NCBI RefSeq assembly: GCF_013401995.1
Contig: NZ_JACBJI010000009.1
Coordinates: forward strand, 1 to 64,000
Length of the DNA stretch: 64,000 nt
Origin: Flavobacterium agri
GTDB lineage: Bacteria; Bacteroidota; Bacteroidia; Flavobacteriales; Flavobacteriaceae
Direction: 5' to 3'
A program made the translations under genes and the position numbers. This document shows, piece by piece, positions 17,828 to 25,449 of this stretch. How positions within the stretch are numbered: position 1 is the stretch's first letter; every line of letters starts with the position of its first letter. The notes beneath the pieces were generated by a model. That model had not been told where the DNA came from and did no database searches. It worked only from the letters and a program-made list of their open reading frames with translations.

Positions 17828-19311
17828 TGGAAGCGACACCAACTTTAGAACAAATCCAGGATTTTAAAGGCAAATATCCAAAACAGCTTTGGTATTTGTT
17901 TATGGTCGAAATGTGGGAGCGTTTCTGCTTCTACGGTATGCGTGGCGTGCTCACCTATTTTATGGTCGACCAGCTTTTTCTCAAGGAAGATGCGGCCAAT
18001 TTGCAATACGGCGCGATTCAGGCGTTCGTGTATGCGTTCACGTTCATTGGTGGGATTTTCGCCGATAAGATTCTCGGTTTCAGTAAATCGTTGTATTTCG
18101 GAGCGGCCGTAATGGTATTGGGCAACTTGCTGATCGCTTTTTCACCTCAGGGCTTTTTCTACTATGGAATCGCTTTTTCGATCATAGGAACGGGTTTTTT
18201 CAAACCCAACGTTTCGTCTATGGTCGGCGAATTGTACCATGAAAACGATGCGCGTCGCGACGCGGGCTACGGTCTTTTTTACGCAGGGATAAACGTCGGC
18301 GGGTTACTCGGAGGCGCCTTGTGCATCTACCTCGGGAAATATTATTCCTGGACTTGGTGTTTTCTTGCGGCCGCCATTGTGATGTTGATCGGACTCGTTA
18401 CGTTTGCGCTCACTAAAAAATATCTCGGCCCGATCGGTCAGTCGCCTTTGAGAGATTTGACGCGAAATGCGAGGAGAGTTCGTGAATTAGCGGTTTATTT
18501 CCTGTCGATTTTGAGCATTCCGCTTATTTTCATCATGGTCCGAAATACCGATTACACCGATTATTTCATGTATTCGATGGCCGTGATTGCCATGCTGTAT
18601 TTTCTTTATGAGCTTTATGCGCTTAAGGATTCGGGCATGCAGAAGAAACTCGTCGCTGCCTTTGTATTCATTTTCTTTTACTTCGTGTTCAATGCTATTT
18701 TTGAGCAAAGTGGAGGTTCTTTGTCGCTTTTCGCAAAAGACAACCTGAGCTACGATTTGCTTGGGTTTTATATGGATCCGAATGTGATCAACAACAGTTC
18801 CAATTCGTTTTTCGTAATCGTGTTCAGTCCGTTAGTCGGATTGCTTTGGCTGTGGATGGCACGCAAGAGAATGGAACCGAACACGATCATAAAATTCGGC
18901 ATCGGATTCATTTTGTTGAGCGCGTCATTCTATTTGTTCTATTACACTAGGTTTTTCGCGAACGCAAAAGGTATAGCTTCGTTGAACGTCTTTACTTTTG
19001 CGTATTTGGTCACGACTTTAGGTGAACTTTGTCTCGGGCCTATCGGTATGTCGGCCATTACCAAACTGGCTCCGAAACGCCTTTTCGGTATGATGATGGG
19101 CTTGTGGTTTCTCGCGAGTGCGTTCGGTCAGTTTGCGGCCGGGAAACTTGGGGCCGAGATTTCAAGATCGAATACAGGAACGTCATTGTACTCAAAACTG
19201 ATTTCGTATACAGAAGGTTATTACCAACTGGCGATTTATGCTTTAATTGCCGGGATCGTGCTTATCATGCTTATGCCATTGGTCAAAAAATTAATGCAAG
19301 GCGTCAAATAA
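17827..19311 (+). CDS. POT-family proton-coupled peptide transporter 3
   Basis: 494 residues, the shortest of the three and close to the normal bacterial POT length. It has EMWERFCFYGMRGVLTYF, GTGFFKPNVSSMVGELYH, FYAGINVGGLLGGALC and LGELCLGPIGMSAITKLAPK. There is no large soluble insert. The ATG shares a base with the POT 2 stop (TAATG). First-helix residues differ among the three copies (NFYG, GYYL, CFYG), which suggests different substrate preferences rather than simple redundancy. Confidence 0.92.
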   Translation: MEATPTLEQIQDFKGKYPKQLWYLFMVEMWERFCFYGMRGVLTYFMVDQLFLKEDAANLQYGAIQAFVYAFTFIGGIFADKILGFSKSLYFGAAVMVLGNLLIAFSPQGFFYYGIAFSIIGTGFFKPNVSSMVGELYHENDARRDAGYGLFYAGINVGGLLGGALCIYLGKYYSWTWCFLAAAIVMLIGLVTFALTKKYLGPIGQSPLRDLTRNARRVRELAVYFLSILSIPLIFIMVRNTDYTDYFMYSMAVIAMLYFLYELYALKDSGMQKKLVAAFVFIFFYFVFNAIFEQSGGSLSLFAKDNLSYDLLGFYMDPNVINNSSNSFFVIVFSPLVGLLWLWMARKRMEPNTIIKFGIGFILLSASFYLFYYTRFFANAKGIASLNVFTFAYLVTTLGELCLGPIGMSAITKLAPKRLFGMMMGLWFLASAFGQFAAGKLGAEISRSNTGTSLYSKLISYTEGYYQLAIYALIAGIVLIMLMPLVKKLMQGVK

Positions 19312-19361
19312 AATACTACCTTTCGGCACCGTTTTTGTCGACGGATTTTAAAATTCAACCT

Positions 19362-19826
19362 ATGAAAAAATTACTTATAGCCTTATTCCTGATCGCCGGA
19401 TCGTTCGCGGTCCAAGCACAGGAATTGGAATGGCAGACCGACATTCAAAAAGCGGTCAAGCTTTCAGAGAAATCGAAGAAACCGTTGTTGATGTTCTTCA
19501 CCGGTAGCGACTGGTGCGGATGGTGCATCCGTTTGCAAAAAGAGGTTTTGAAAACCCCTGAATTCGCAACTTGGGCCAAAGAGAACGTTATTCTTGTAGA
19601 ACTCGATTTCCCACGTCGTACGCCTCAAACCGATGAGATCAAAAAGCAGAATTTCGAATTGCAGCAATTTTTCGGTATTCAAGGCTATCCGACCGTTTGG
19701 TTCGCGACCGCTACGAAAGACAAAACCGGGAAAATCAGTTTTACCCAACTCGGAAAAACGGGTTATGTGGCAGGAGGCCCGACAGTATGGCTAGACGGAG
19801 CCAATAAGATTATCAAGAAGTCTTAA
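19362..19826 (+). CDS. Secreted thioredoxin-fold protein (CGWC)
   Basis: A 154-residue protein with signal peptide MKKLLIALFLIAGSFAVQAQ and a thioredoxin-7-like domain. The active site WCGWC has Cys52 and Cys55, and the cis-proline loop is QGYPTVWF. It is likely a periplasmic disulfide reductase or isomerase. The ATG at 19362 gives the signal peptide; the same frame stays open far upstream inside POT 3, but that extension is not credible. It lies 50 nt after POT 3, and its 3' end overlaps the convergent comEC by 4 nt. Confidence 0.88.
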   Translation: MKKLLIALFLIAGSFAVQAQELEWQTDIQKAVKLSEKSKKPLLMFFTGSDWCGWCIRLQKEVLKTPEFATWAKENVILVELDFPRRTPQTDEIKKQNFELQQFFGIQGYPTVWFATATKDKTGKISFTQLGKTGYVAGGPTVWLDGANKIIKKS

Positions 19827-21850
19827 GGCCCGTTCCTTAAAATAAACGATCCCTTTTCGGCTGTGGCATGGAAAGGGATTTTGTTTTTTAGGCACTCTTT
19901 TTTCCACATGTCGCATATGGAAGTAAAGTTCGATCCGTCGGCCACTACAATTTTGGGGCGAAGTTCGGCAATCGTCCTATCCGGATTTATTTTTGGGGAT
20001 GAGGAAAGAATCAGTATATCAGCATGTATATTGGTCGGATAAACATTTCTTCCGTCTAAAACCAATATTTTTTTGCCGGAAAACGTAAATGTGTTCCTGA
20101 ACGGTTTCTCGGATGTCTTGCTGAAATTTTTGGTAGCGTATGCTTTTGTGATGAAATCTTTTGACTCGTCATTTGTGCAAGATGTGTAGGCGTCGATATT
20201 TCTTCCCGACCTTTCGCAAATGATGGTCTCTCCTCTTGTATGGAACAGCACCCATTCAGATTCACGAGCCGATTTGAGCAATGGTAATGAAATACTGCAT
20301 TGCAAAAGGAATATCGCAATCAGCAATCCTATCGTTTGGGAATATTTGACAGTTTTGGCCCATGATGCCGCCATGAATATCAATAAATAAGAGGTCAGCA
20401 ATATGGTTATCGTAAAACCTATATTTTGAAAGACCAATCGTTCATGATTACCCACATAGGCAATGAGAGTATCGAGAAGCCAAATGCTTTCGGATGTGAT
20501 CAATCCTAGCCAATCCGGAACGACAAAAAAACATGCGACCGTCAATGTTATAAGTCCGATAGCCATAATAACGGCCAACAATGGGATTACGATCAAATTC
20601 GTCACGAAAAACAGACTCGGAAATTGATGGAAATAATAAAAACTCAAGGGCAAAGTGCCGATTTGTGCCGCCAGCGATACAGAGAGAATACTGCCAAAGT
20701 ACCGTAAGATTTTATTTTGGGAAGGCATCCATCGGTCAAAAATCGGTTTGAGCCAAACGATGAAAAACAATGCGGCATAACTCAATTGAAATCCTACATC
20801 GAATAGAAATCCGGGTTTGAATATCAGGATGATAAGCACAGACGCGCAAAGCGTATTCAAAATATTGGTGTTTCGACCTAAATACAAACCCACGGAAACG
20901 AACGAGAACATCGTCACCGACCGTACTACCGAAGCCGACAGTCCCGCAATTACCGCAAACGACCAAAGCCCAATGACGACTATCACGAGTTTTACTATCC
21001 TGAACTTTTGCGAACCTGGTAGAAATCGCAACGCGAAATCAAGTAAAAGCATCAAGAAGCCGATATGCAATCCGGAAACCGATAGGATATGCACGGCTCC
21101 CGCAAACTGGTAATCTTTAACGGTCTCGGAGTCGATATCCTGTTGTTGGCCGAGCATTAGTGCGCCAAAAACGGCAAGTTCTTTCTTTGGAAATCCACTT
21201 TTGGCAATATTAGAAAGGATGTGGGCGCGAATCGCATCCGCAAAATATCCCAAACCCTTTTCCATTCCTGCTTTCCTGACCTGATTTGCATAAATGACCG
21301 CGTAAATGTTCTTGTTCTTCAAGTACGCCGAATAATCGAATTGTCCGGGATTTTTAGGAGGCCGTAATGCAGAAGCCGTCGATATTGTCTTTATCCGCTG
21401 GCCTATCCGCAATCGAGACCATTTTTTACTTTTCGTGACATGCATTAAAATTTTACCGCACGTCGATTTGTAATTGACTTTTTCGACTTCGCACACAAAC
21501 TTTTCGCTCGACTTCGAAGGTTTGAGGCGCTCGCGTATCACAAGTTCGAAAAATTGAGGTTTTCCGTCCGATGCGATTTGTCGCAGATAATGATTTTGCG
21601 ATCGCGTTTCATCACTCGCGGAAAGGCAAAGTGCACCCAACGACGCAAACACGGCACTTGTCAAAAAAACGTATGACAACGATGGAAGCCGTTTTTTACG
21701 AAATAAAAAATGAAAGAATATGAAGGTAATCAAAGCGATGGCCACACAGGAAAGCAACACGCCTAAAGGAAACTCCACATATTTCTGCACACACATCCCA
21801 AAAAGGAACAGCAGCGTAAGTCGTACGATAGGGAATTTCAAAATCTGCAT
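19823..21850 (-). CDS. comEC: ComEC/Rec2 DNA-uptake channel protein
   Basis: Forms the inner-membrane channel for single-stranded DNA in natural transformation. The 675-residue protein has an N-terminal membrane pair, a DUF4131-like OB region (about 60-200), and the Competence domain with VHILSVSGLHIGFLM (about 230-245) and many membrane helices to about residue 505. The C-terminal 150 residues resemble the metallo-beta-lactamase part in position, but no HxHxDH motif is visible, so that domain looks degenerate. Whether this species is transformable is not known from this window. Confidence 0.88.
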   Translation of the reverse strand: MQILKFPIVRLTLLFLFGMCVQKYVEFPLGVLLSCVAIALITFIFFHFLFRKKRLPSLSYVFLTSAVFASLGALCLSASDETRSQNHYLRQIASDGKPQFFELVIRERLKPSKSSEKFVCEVEKVNYKSTCGKILMHVTKSKKWSRLRIGQRIKTISTASALRPPKNPGQFDYSAYLKNKNIYAVIYANQVRKAGMEKGLGYFADAIRAHILSNIAKSGFPKKELAVFGALMLGQQQDIDSETVKDYQFAGAVHILSVSGLHIGFLMLLLDFALRFLPGSQKFRIVKLVIVVIGLWSFAVIAGLSASVVRSVTMFSFVSVGLYLGRNTNILNTLCASVLIILIFKPGFLFDVGFQLSYAALFFIVWLKPIFDRWMPSQNKILRYFGSILSVSLAAQIGTLPLSFYYFHQFPSLFFVTNLIVIPLLAVIMAIGLITLTVACFFVVPDWLGLITSESIWLLDTLIAYVGNHERLVFQNIGFTITILLTSYLLIFMAASWAKTVKYSQTIGLLIAIFLLQCSISLPLLKSARESEWVLFHTRGETIICERSGRNIDAYTSCTNDESKDFITKAYATKNFSKTSEKPFRNTFTFSGKKILVLDGRNVYPTNIHADILILSSSPKINPDRTIAELRPKIVVADGSNFTSICDMWKKECLKNKIPFHATAEKGSFILRNGP

Positions 21851-21969
21851 GGCGTATAAAAAAAGAAAGGCAATACATTGTTTTCGTTTGATCGACTAAA
21901 ATTTCCCGAAACCCGTATTGCCTTTGTAGTGGGCTGTCCGGTAAAATTAATGCGCCCTGTCGAAACCCA

Positions 21970-21988
21970 ATTACAGAAAATCTGTAAT
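21970..21988. repeat. Small perfect hairpin between comEC and the C40 peptidase
   Basis: ATTACAG (21970-21976) and CTGTAAT (21982-21988) pair across a 5-nt loop in the 207-nt gap upstream of comEC. There is no T-run. It could be an operator or an mRNA structure; nothing else in the gap is gene-like apart from the terminator at 22010-22036. Confidence 0.45.
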
Positions 21989-22009
21989 AATTGTTAAAAT
22001 TGGCAAGGC

Positions 22010-22036
22010 ATAAAAAAACCGGGTAAAAACCCGGCT
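22010..22036 (-). terminator. Terminator after the NlpC/P60 gene
   Basis: On the minus strand CCGGGT-TTTT-ACCCGG forms a compact stem followed by a run of seven Ts. It lies 22 nt past the stop of the C40 peptidase. Confidence 0.85.
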
Positions 22037-22057
22037 CGTATATTTTTTTGTATCGGC

Positions 22058-22807
22058 TTACAACATCCTGTTGGCCTGCACGAAATTCTTTTGGTAATAA
22101 GGTTCTTTCGTAGACGAAATGATGACACCTTTTTGAGTCGAGGAATGCACGAACTTAATCTCGTCATCATTTACTTCGACGACCATTCCCACGTGGTTGA
22201 TCACGCGCTTGCCATTCGTATGGAAGAACACCAAATCGCCTTTCTTGATATCTTGTTTTTCGACTTTTTGTCCCACTTTAGACATTTCGCTCGAGCTTCT
22301 TGGCAATTTCACGTCGAACAAACGATAAACTGCCGTAACCATTCCAGAGCAATCCATACCGGCGGTTGTGGTTCCTCCACCAAGATAACGCGTCCCGATA
22401 AATGAGACCGCATTGTTGATCATTTGCACGGCCATGTAATTTTCTTCGGGCATCGGCAAAAGGTCAGTGTCTTCTTTTTCGTTGATCAGCGCTCGTTTAT
22501 TCTTTGATTTTGGAGCCGTTTGCTTTGCAGGTTTGGTGCTTGCGATTACAGGAGCCTTTGCGGGTTGTGAAGTTGCGGCAGGCGCTTTGGTCGAAGTTTG
22601 GGCCGTCGTTTTGGATTTGTCGCTGTCTTTACCTGTAAGTGCAGTCACAGCCGACTTTACATCTTGTGAAACAGCTTCTTCGGCAGGTTTTTTGTAAACG
22701 CCTTTTTTGACGGCTTCTTTTTTGGAGGTTATCACCTGAGCATTGCTTTGGGCAGCAAAGAGTAGGAAAACAGGCAATAAAAGGAATAATGCTTTTTTTA
22801 CGAACAT
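22058..22807 (-). CDS. C40 family (NlpC/P60) cell-wall peptidase
   Basis: Likely cleaves gamma-D-Glu-diaminopimelate bonds in peptidoglycan. The 249-residue protein has a signal peptide (MFVKKALFLLLPVFLLFAAQSNAQ), a long Ala/Lys/Pro/Thr-rich linker (about 45-110), then an NlpC/P60 domain. The catalytic Cys153 is in GMDCSGM, His205 is in INHVGMV, and GDLVFF precedes the His as usual. The disordered linker probably spans the periplasm. It is a single gene with its own terminator; lpxB lies 248 nt upstream. Confidence 0.9.
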   Translation of the reverse strand: MFVKKALFLLLPVFLLFAAQSNAQVITSKKEAVKKGVYKKPAEEAVSQDVKSAVTALTGKDSDKSKTTAQTSTKAPAATSQPAKAPVIASTKPAKQTAPKSKNKRALINEKEDTDLLPMPEENYMAVQMINNAVSFIGTRYLGGGTTTAGMDCSGMVTAVYRLFDVKLPRSSSEMSKVGQKVEKQDIKKGDLVFFHTNGKRVINHVGMVVEVNDDEIKFVHSSTQKGVIISSTKEPYYQKNFVQANRML

Positions 22808-22860
22808 ATTTTATTTTTTATTTTTCAGATGGCGGGCAAACCACCTTTAGATTTATTAAT

Positions 22861-22880
22861 AAAATTCTGTGCAGAATTTT
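22861..22880. repeat. Perfect 9-bp palindrome between lpxB and the NlpC/P60 gene
   Basis: AAAATTCTG-TG-CAGAATTTT is almost a continuous palindrome, 54 nt upstream of the C40 peptidase start. It is AT-rich at both ends, so it could act as a weak terminator for the lpxB transcript or as a binding site. The rest of the 248-nt gap shows no gene. Confidence 0.45.
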
Positions 22881-23054
22881 CTGGGGCTTAACCAGTAACG
22901 AAAAGCGTAAGGCTTATATTGTTTGGTCGGTGGCGAATATAGCAAGAAAATCGTGAAATTGTGTAAAATCGAAATATTAAATTGTTCACAATTTCTTACG
23001 AAAGCGCGTTTAAAAATCGGCAAGAAACTGATTTTCAATCAAGAATCTCTTTGT

Positions 23055-24182
23055 TTATAAGGCTTGAAAAGCTTTGAGGTTATCAACAATCAGTTTAGCT
23101 GTTTTGACACTCGCGCCATCGCCTCCGAGCTTCGCTTCGAGCGCATCGTATTGATCCAAAACGATTTTTCGCTTTTCGGGATCGAGTAGTTTGCGCAGCT
23201 CCGACACCAGATTTTTAGTGTTTAGTTCGCCCTGGATCAATTCCTTTACGACCTCCTTATCCATAATCAGGTTCACGAGCGAAATGAATTTTAGCGTGAT
23301 CACGCGTTTGGCGATTTGATACGAAATCCAGTTGCCGCGGTAGCAAACCACTTCGGGTACTTTGAACAAGGCCGTTTCAAGTGTCGCCGTTCCAGAAGTC
23401 ACCAGAGCCGCAGTTGAGATACTCAACAAGTCGTACGTGCGGTTTTGCACAAAGTGGATGTTTTTCGATTTGGCGAACTGGCGATAAAATTCAGGCTCCT
23501 GTCCCGGCGCGCCTGCAATCACGAACTGATAGTCGGGAAATTGCGGCACGACCGACAGCATCACGTCGAGCATTTTCGATATTTCCTGCTTACGGCTTCC
23601 GGGAAGCAACGCGATGACCGGTTTGTCGTCCATATCGAATTCCTTTCTGAAAGAAGCCTCGTCCAATTGAGGTCGGCGATGGATCGCATCGATAAGCGGA
23701 TGTCCGACGAAATCCACGGGAAAGTTGTGCTTGTTTTCGTAAAAATCCTTTTCGAACGGAAGAATCACGAACATCTTGTCTACATCGCGTTTGATGTCGC
23801 GTATGCGGTTTTCCTTCCAAGCCCAGATTTGCGGAGAAATGTAATAGTACGTTTTATATCCGAGCGGTTTGGCCCATTTGGCGATGCGCATGTTGAATCC
23901 GGGATAGTCGATGAAAATCAACGCGTCGGGCTTGAAATTTTCGATGTCTTGCTTGCAATATTTGATGTTGCCCAAAATCGTCTTCAGATTCATCGCGACT
24001 TCCACAAATCCCATAAACGCCAGATCGCGGTAATGCTTGACCAAAGTGCCTCCGACGGCTTTCATCAAATCGCCTCCCCAAAACCTGATTTCGGCATCCG
24101 GATCTTCGACAAACAACGCTTTCATGAGATTCGAACCGTGCAGATCGCCCGAAGCTTCTCCCGCAATGATGTAATACTTCAT
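23055..24182 (-). CDS. lpxB: Lipid-A-disaccharide synthase
   Basis: Joins UDP-2,3-diacylglucosamine and lipid X to form the lipid A disaccharide, at the inner membrane. The 375-residue GT19 protein starts MKYYIIAGEASGDLHGSNLM, the LpxB signature, and has FIDYPGFNMRIAKWAKPLG, YYISPQIWAWKENRI, LPFEKDFYE, FVGHPLIDA, LLPGSRKQEI and VTSGTATLE. Length is normal. The start overlaps the small membrane gene by 4 nt, and surE lies beyond it, the usual Bacteroidota order surE-x-lpxB. Confidence 0.96.
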   Translation of the reverse strand: MKYYIIAGEASGDLHGSNLMKALFVEDPDAEIRFWGGDLMKAVGGTLVKHYRDLAFMGFVEVAMNLKTILGNIKYCKQDIENFKPDALIFIDYPGFNMRIAKWAKPLGYKTYYYISPQIWAWKENRIRDIKRDVDKMFVILPFEKDFYENKHNFPVDFVGHPLIDAIHRRPQLDEASFRKEFDMDDKPVIALLPGSRKQEISKMLDVMLSVVPQFPDYQFVIAGAPGQEPEFYRQFAKSKNIHFVQNRTYDLLSISTAALVTSGTATLETALFKVPEVVCYRGNWISYQIAKRVITLKFISLVNLIMDKEVVKELIQGELNTKNLVSELRKLLDPEKRKIVLDQYDALEAKLGGDGASVKTAKLIVDNLKAFQAL

Positions 24183-24460
24183 ATATAATAAAGGATTATC
24201 GTGGCCAATGTGATCACGAACATAGACAAAAGTACGCCTTTTGCGATAACGTCTTTTTTGAATTTGAGCAAGCCGAAGAAAATCGCAAGATTCACGATCG
24301 CACCAAGCGACAGGATTTTCGAAATCTGTCCCGATTCGCGTATGATGAAAAGTCCGTCCGCCACCGTATAAGGCGTAAAGAGCGTGATAAAGATGAAACT
24401 TCCCGCCAAAGCGCCCGTCAATCCGAGGAAAATGCCCAAAACCAAATCGGTCCTATCCAT
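24179..24460 (-). CDS. Small membrane protein between surE and lpxB
   Basis: A 93-residue protein from the ATG at 24460 (MDRTDLVLGIFLGLTGALAGSF) with about three hydrophobic helices (LVLGIFLGLTGALAGSFIFI, ILSLGAIVNLAIFFGLL and GVLLSMFVITLATIILYYI). A longer start at 24493 would add 11 polar residues and a deeper surE overlap; 24460 gives the usual short 8-nt overlap. The gene overlaps lpxB by 4 nt, so the three are translationally coupled. Its function is not recognised; an envelope-lipid accessory role is only a guess from position. Confidence 0.75.
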   Translation of the reverse strand: MDRTDLVLGIFLGLTGALAGSFIFITLFTPYTVADGLFIIRESGQISKILSLGAIVNLAIFFGLLKFKKDVIAKGVLLSMFVITLATIILYYI

Positions 24461-25223
24461 CGAGTTTCCACGAATTGAGTTGTTGCATCGCATGGTATGC
24501 GGTCAAGTCGAATTGCACCGGAACAACCGAAACGTATCCGTTTTTCAACGCCCATTCGTCTGTGTCTTCGCCTTTGTCGAGGTTGACGAATTTGCCCGTA
24601 AGCCAGTAATAATCGCGTCCGTGTGGCGATTTGCGTTTGTCGAATTCCTCTACCCACATGGCGTTGGCCTGTCTGCAAACCTTTACGCCTTTATACGATT
24701 TTTCGCGAGGGAAATTCACGTTGAGGATCACTCCGTCGGGCAAACCGTTTTCGAGAACTTGCTCGGCAATCCGTTTCACGTAAGGTTTTACGACTTCGAA
24801 ATCGGCATTCCAATCGAAATCCGCAAGTGAAAATCCTATTGAAGGGATGCCTTCGATTCCAGCCTCGATCGCCGCACTCATCGTTCCCGAATAAATCACG
24901 TTGATCGACGAATTCGAACCGTGGTTGATGCCCGAAACACATAAATCGGGTTTGTGTTTGATGACTTCGCTGACGGCAAATTTGACACAGTCGACCGGCG
25001 TTCCGGAACAACTGTACTCATCGAAACCCGCATCGGGCTTTGAAATTTTATTCAAAGACAACGTGTTGTGGATCGTGATCGCGTGGCCCATCGCACTTTG
25101 CGGGCTGTCCGGGGCGACCACGACAATGTCTCCGATTTCTTTCATCACGTCAATAAGCGCGCGGATTCCGGGAGCGGTGATGCCGTCGTCGTTGGTGATT
25201 AAAATAAGGGGCTTTTTTTTCAT
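24453..25223 (-). CDS. surE: 5'/3'-nucleotidase SurE
   Basis: A metal-dependent phosphatase acting on nucleoside monophosphates. The 256-residue protein starts MKKKPLILITNDDGITAPGI, with the metal-binding DD pair. VVVAPDSPQSAMGHAIT and VSGINHGSN (with the metal-binding Asn) follow, then SGTMSAAIEAGIEGIPSIGFS, all SurE signatures. The ATG at 25223 is preferred to an in-frame TTG 15 nt upstream. It leads a surE-membrane protein-lpxB operon. Confidence 0.95.
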   Translation of the reverse strand: MKKKPLILITNDDGITAPGIRALIDVMKEIGDIVVVAPDSPQSAMGHAITIHNTLSLNKISKPDAGFDEYSCSGTPVDCVKFAVSEVIKHKPDLCVSGINHGSNSSINVIYSGTMSAAIEAGIEGIPSIGFSLADFDWNADFEVVKPYVKRIAEQVLENGLPDGVILNVNFPREKSYKGVKVCRQANAMWVEEFDKRKSPHGRDYYWLTGKFVNLDKGEDTDEWALKNGYVSVVPVQFDLTAYHAMQQLNSWKLDG

Positions 25224-25382
25224 TTGTCTGATTTCCAATGATTGAAATTTGGTTCCGATGCTTGAGGATGGAATTTGGAATTTTCACATGGTAACAAAAA
25301 CATCGAATCTGCTACTAATTGCGTGAAAGCGAAGGTAAAAATACGTAATTTCAACTGTGAATCGAATTGGTCACGTTTAACA

Positions 25383-25421
25383 AAAAATTATGCGGATGCT
25401 ACTGTTTACGGCATAATTTTT
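25383..25421. promoter_or_regulatory. 11-bp perfect inverted repeat upstream of the tail-specific protease
   Basis: AAAAATTATGC (25383-25393) and GCATAATTTTT (25411-25421) are exact reverse complements 17 nt apart, ending 28 nt before the protease ATG. It could be an operator or a 5'-UTR hairpin. The rest of the 226-nt divergent gap holds no gene. Confidence 0.5.
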
Positions 25422-25449
25422 CCATAACTTGGCCGTTTTAAGAACCCAA

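Noticed and set aside
19029..19361. 111-codon upstream extension of the thioredoxin-like protein
   Set aside because: It is an out-of-frame reading of the POT 3 gene; the real start has a signal peptide at 19362.
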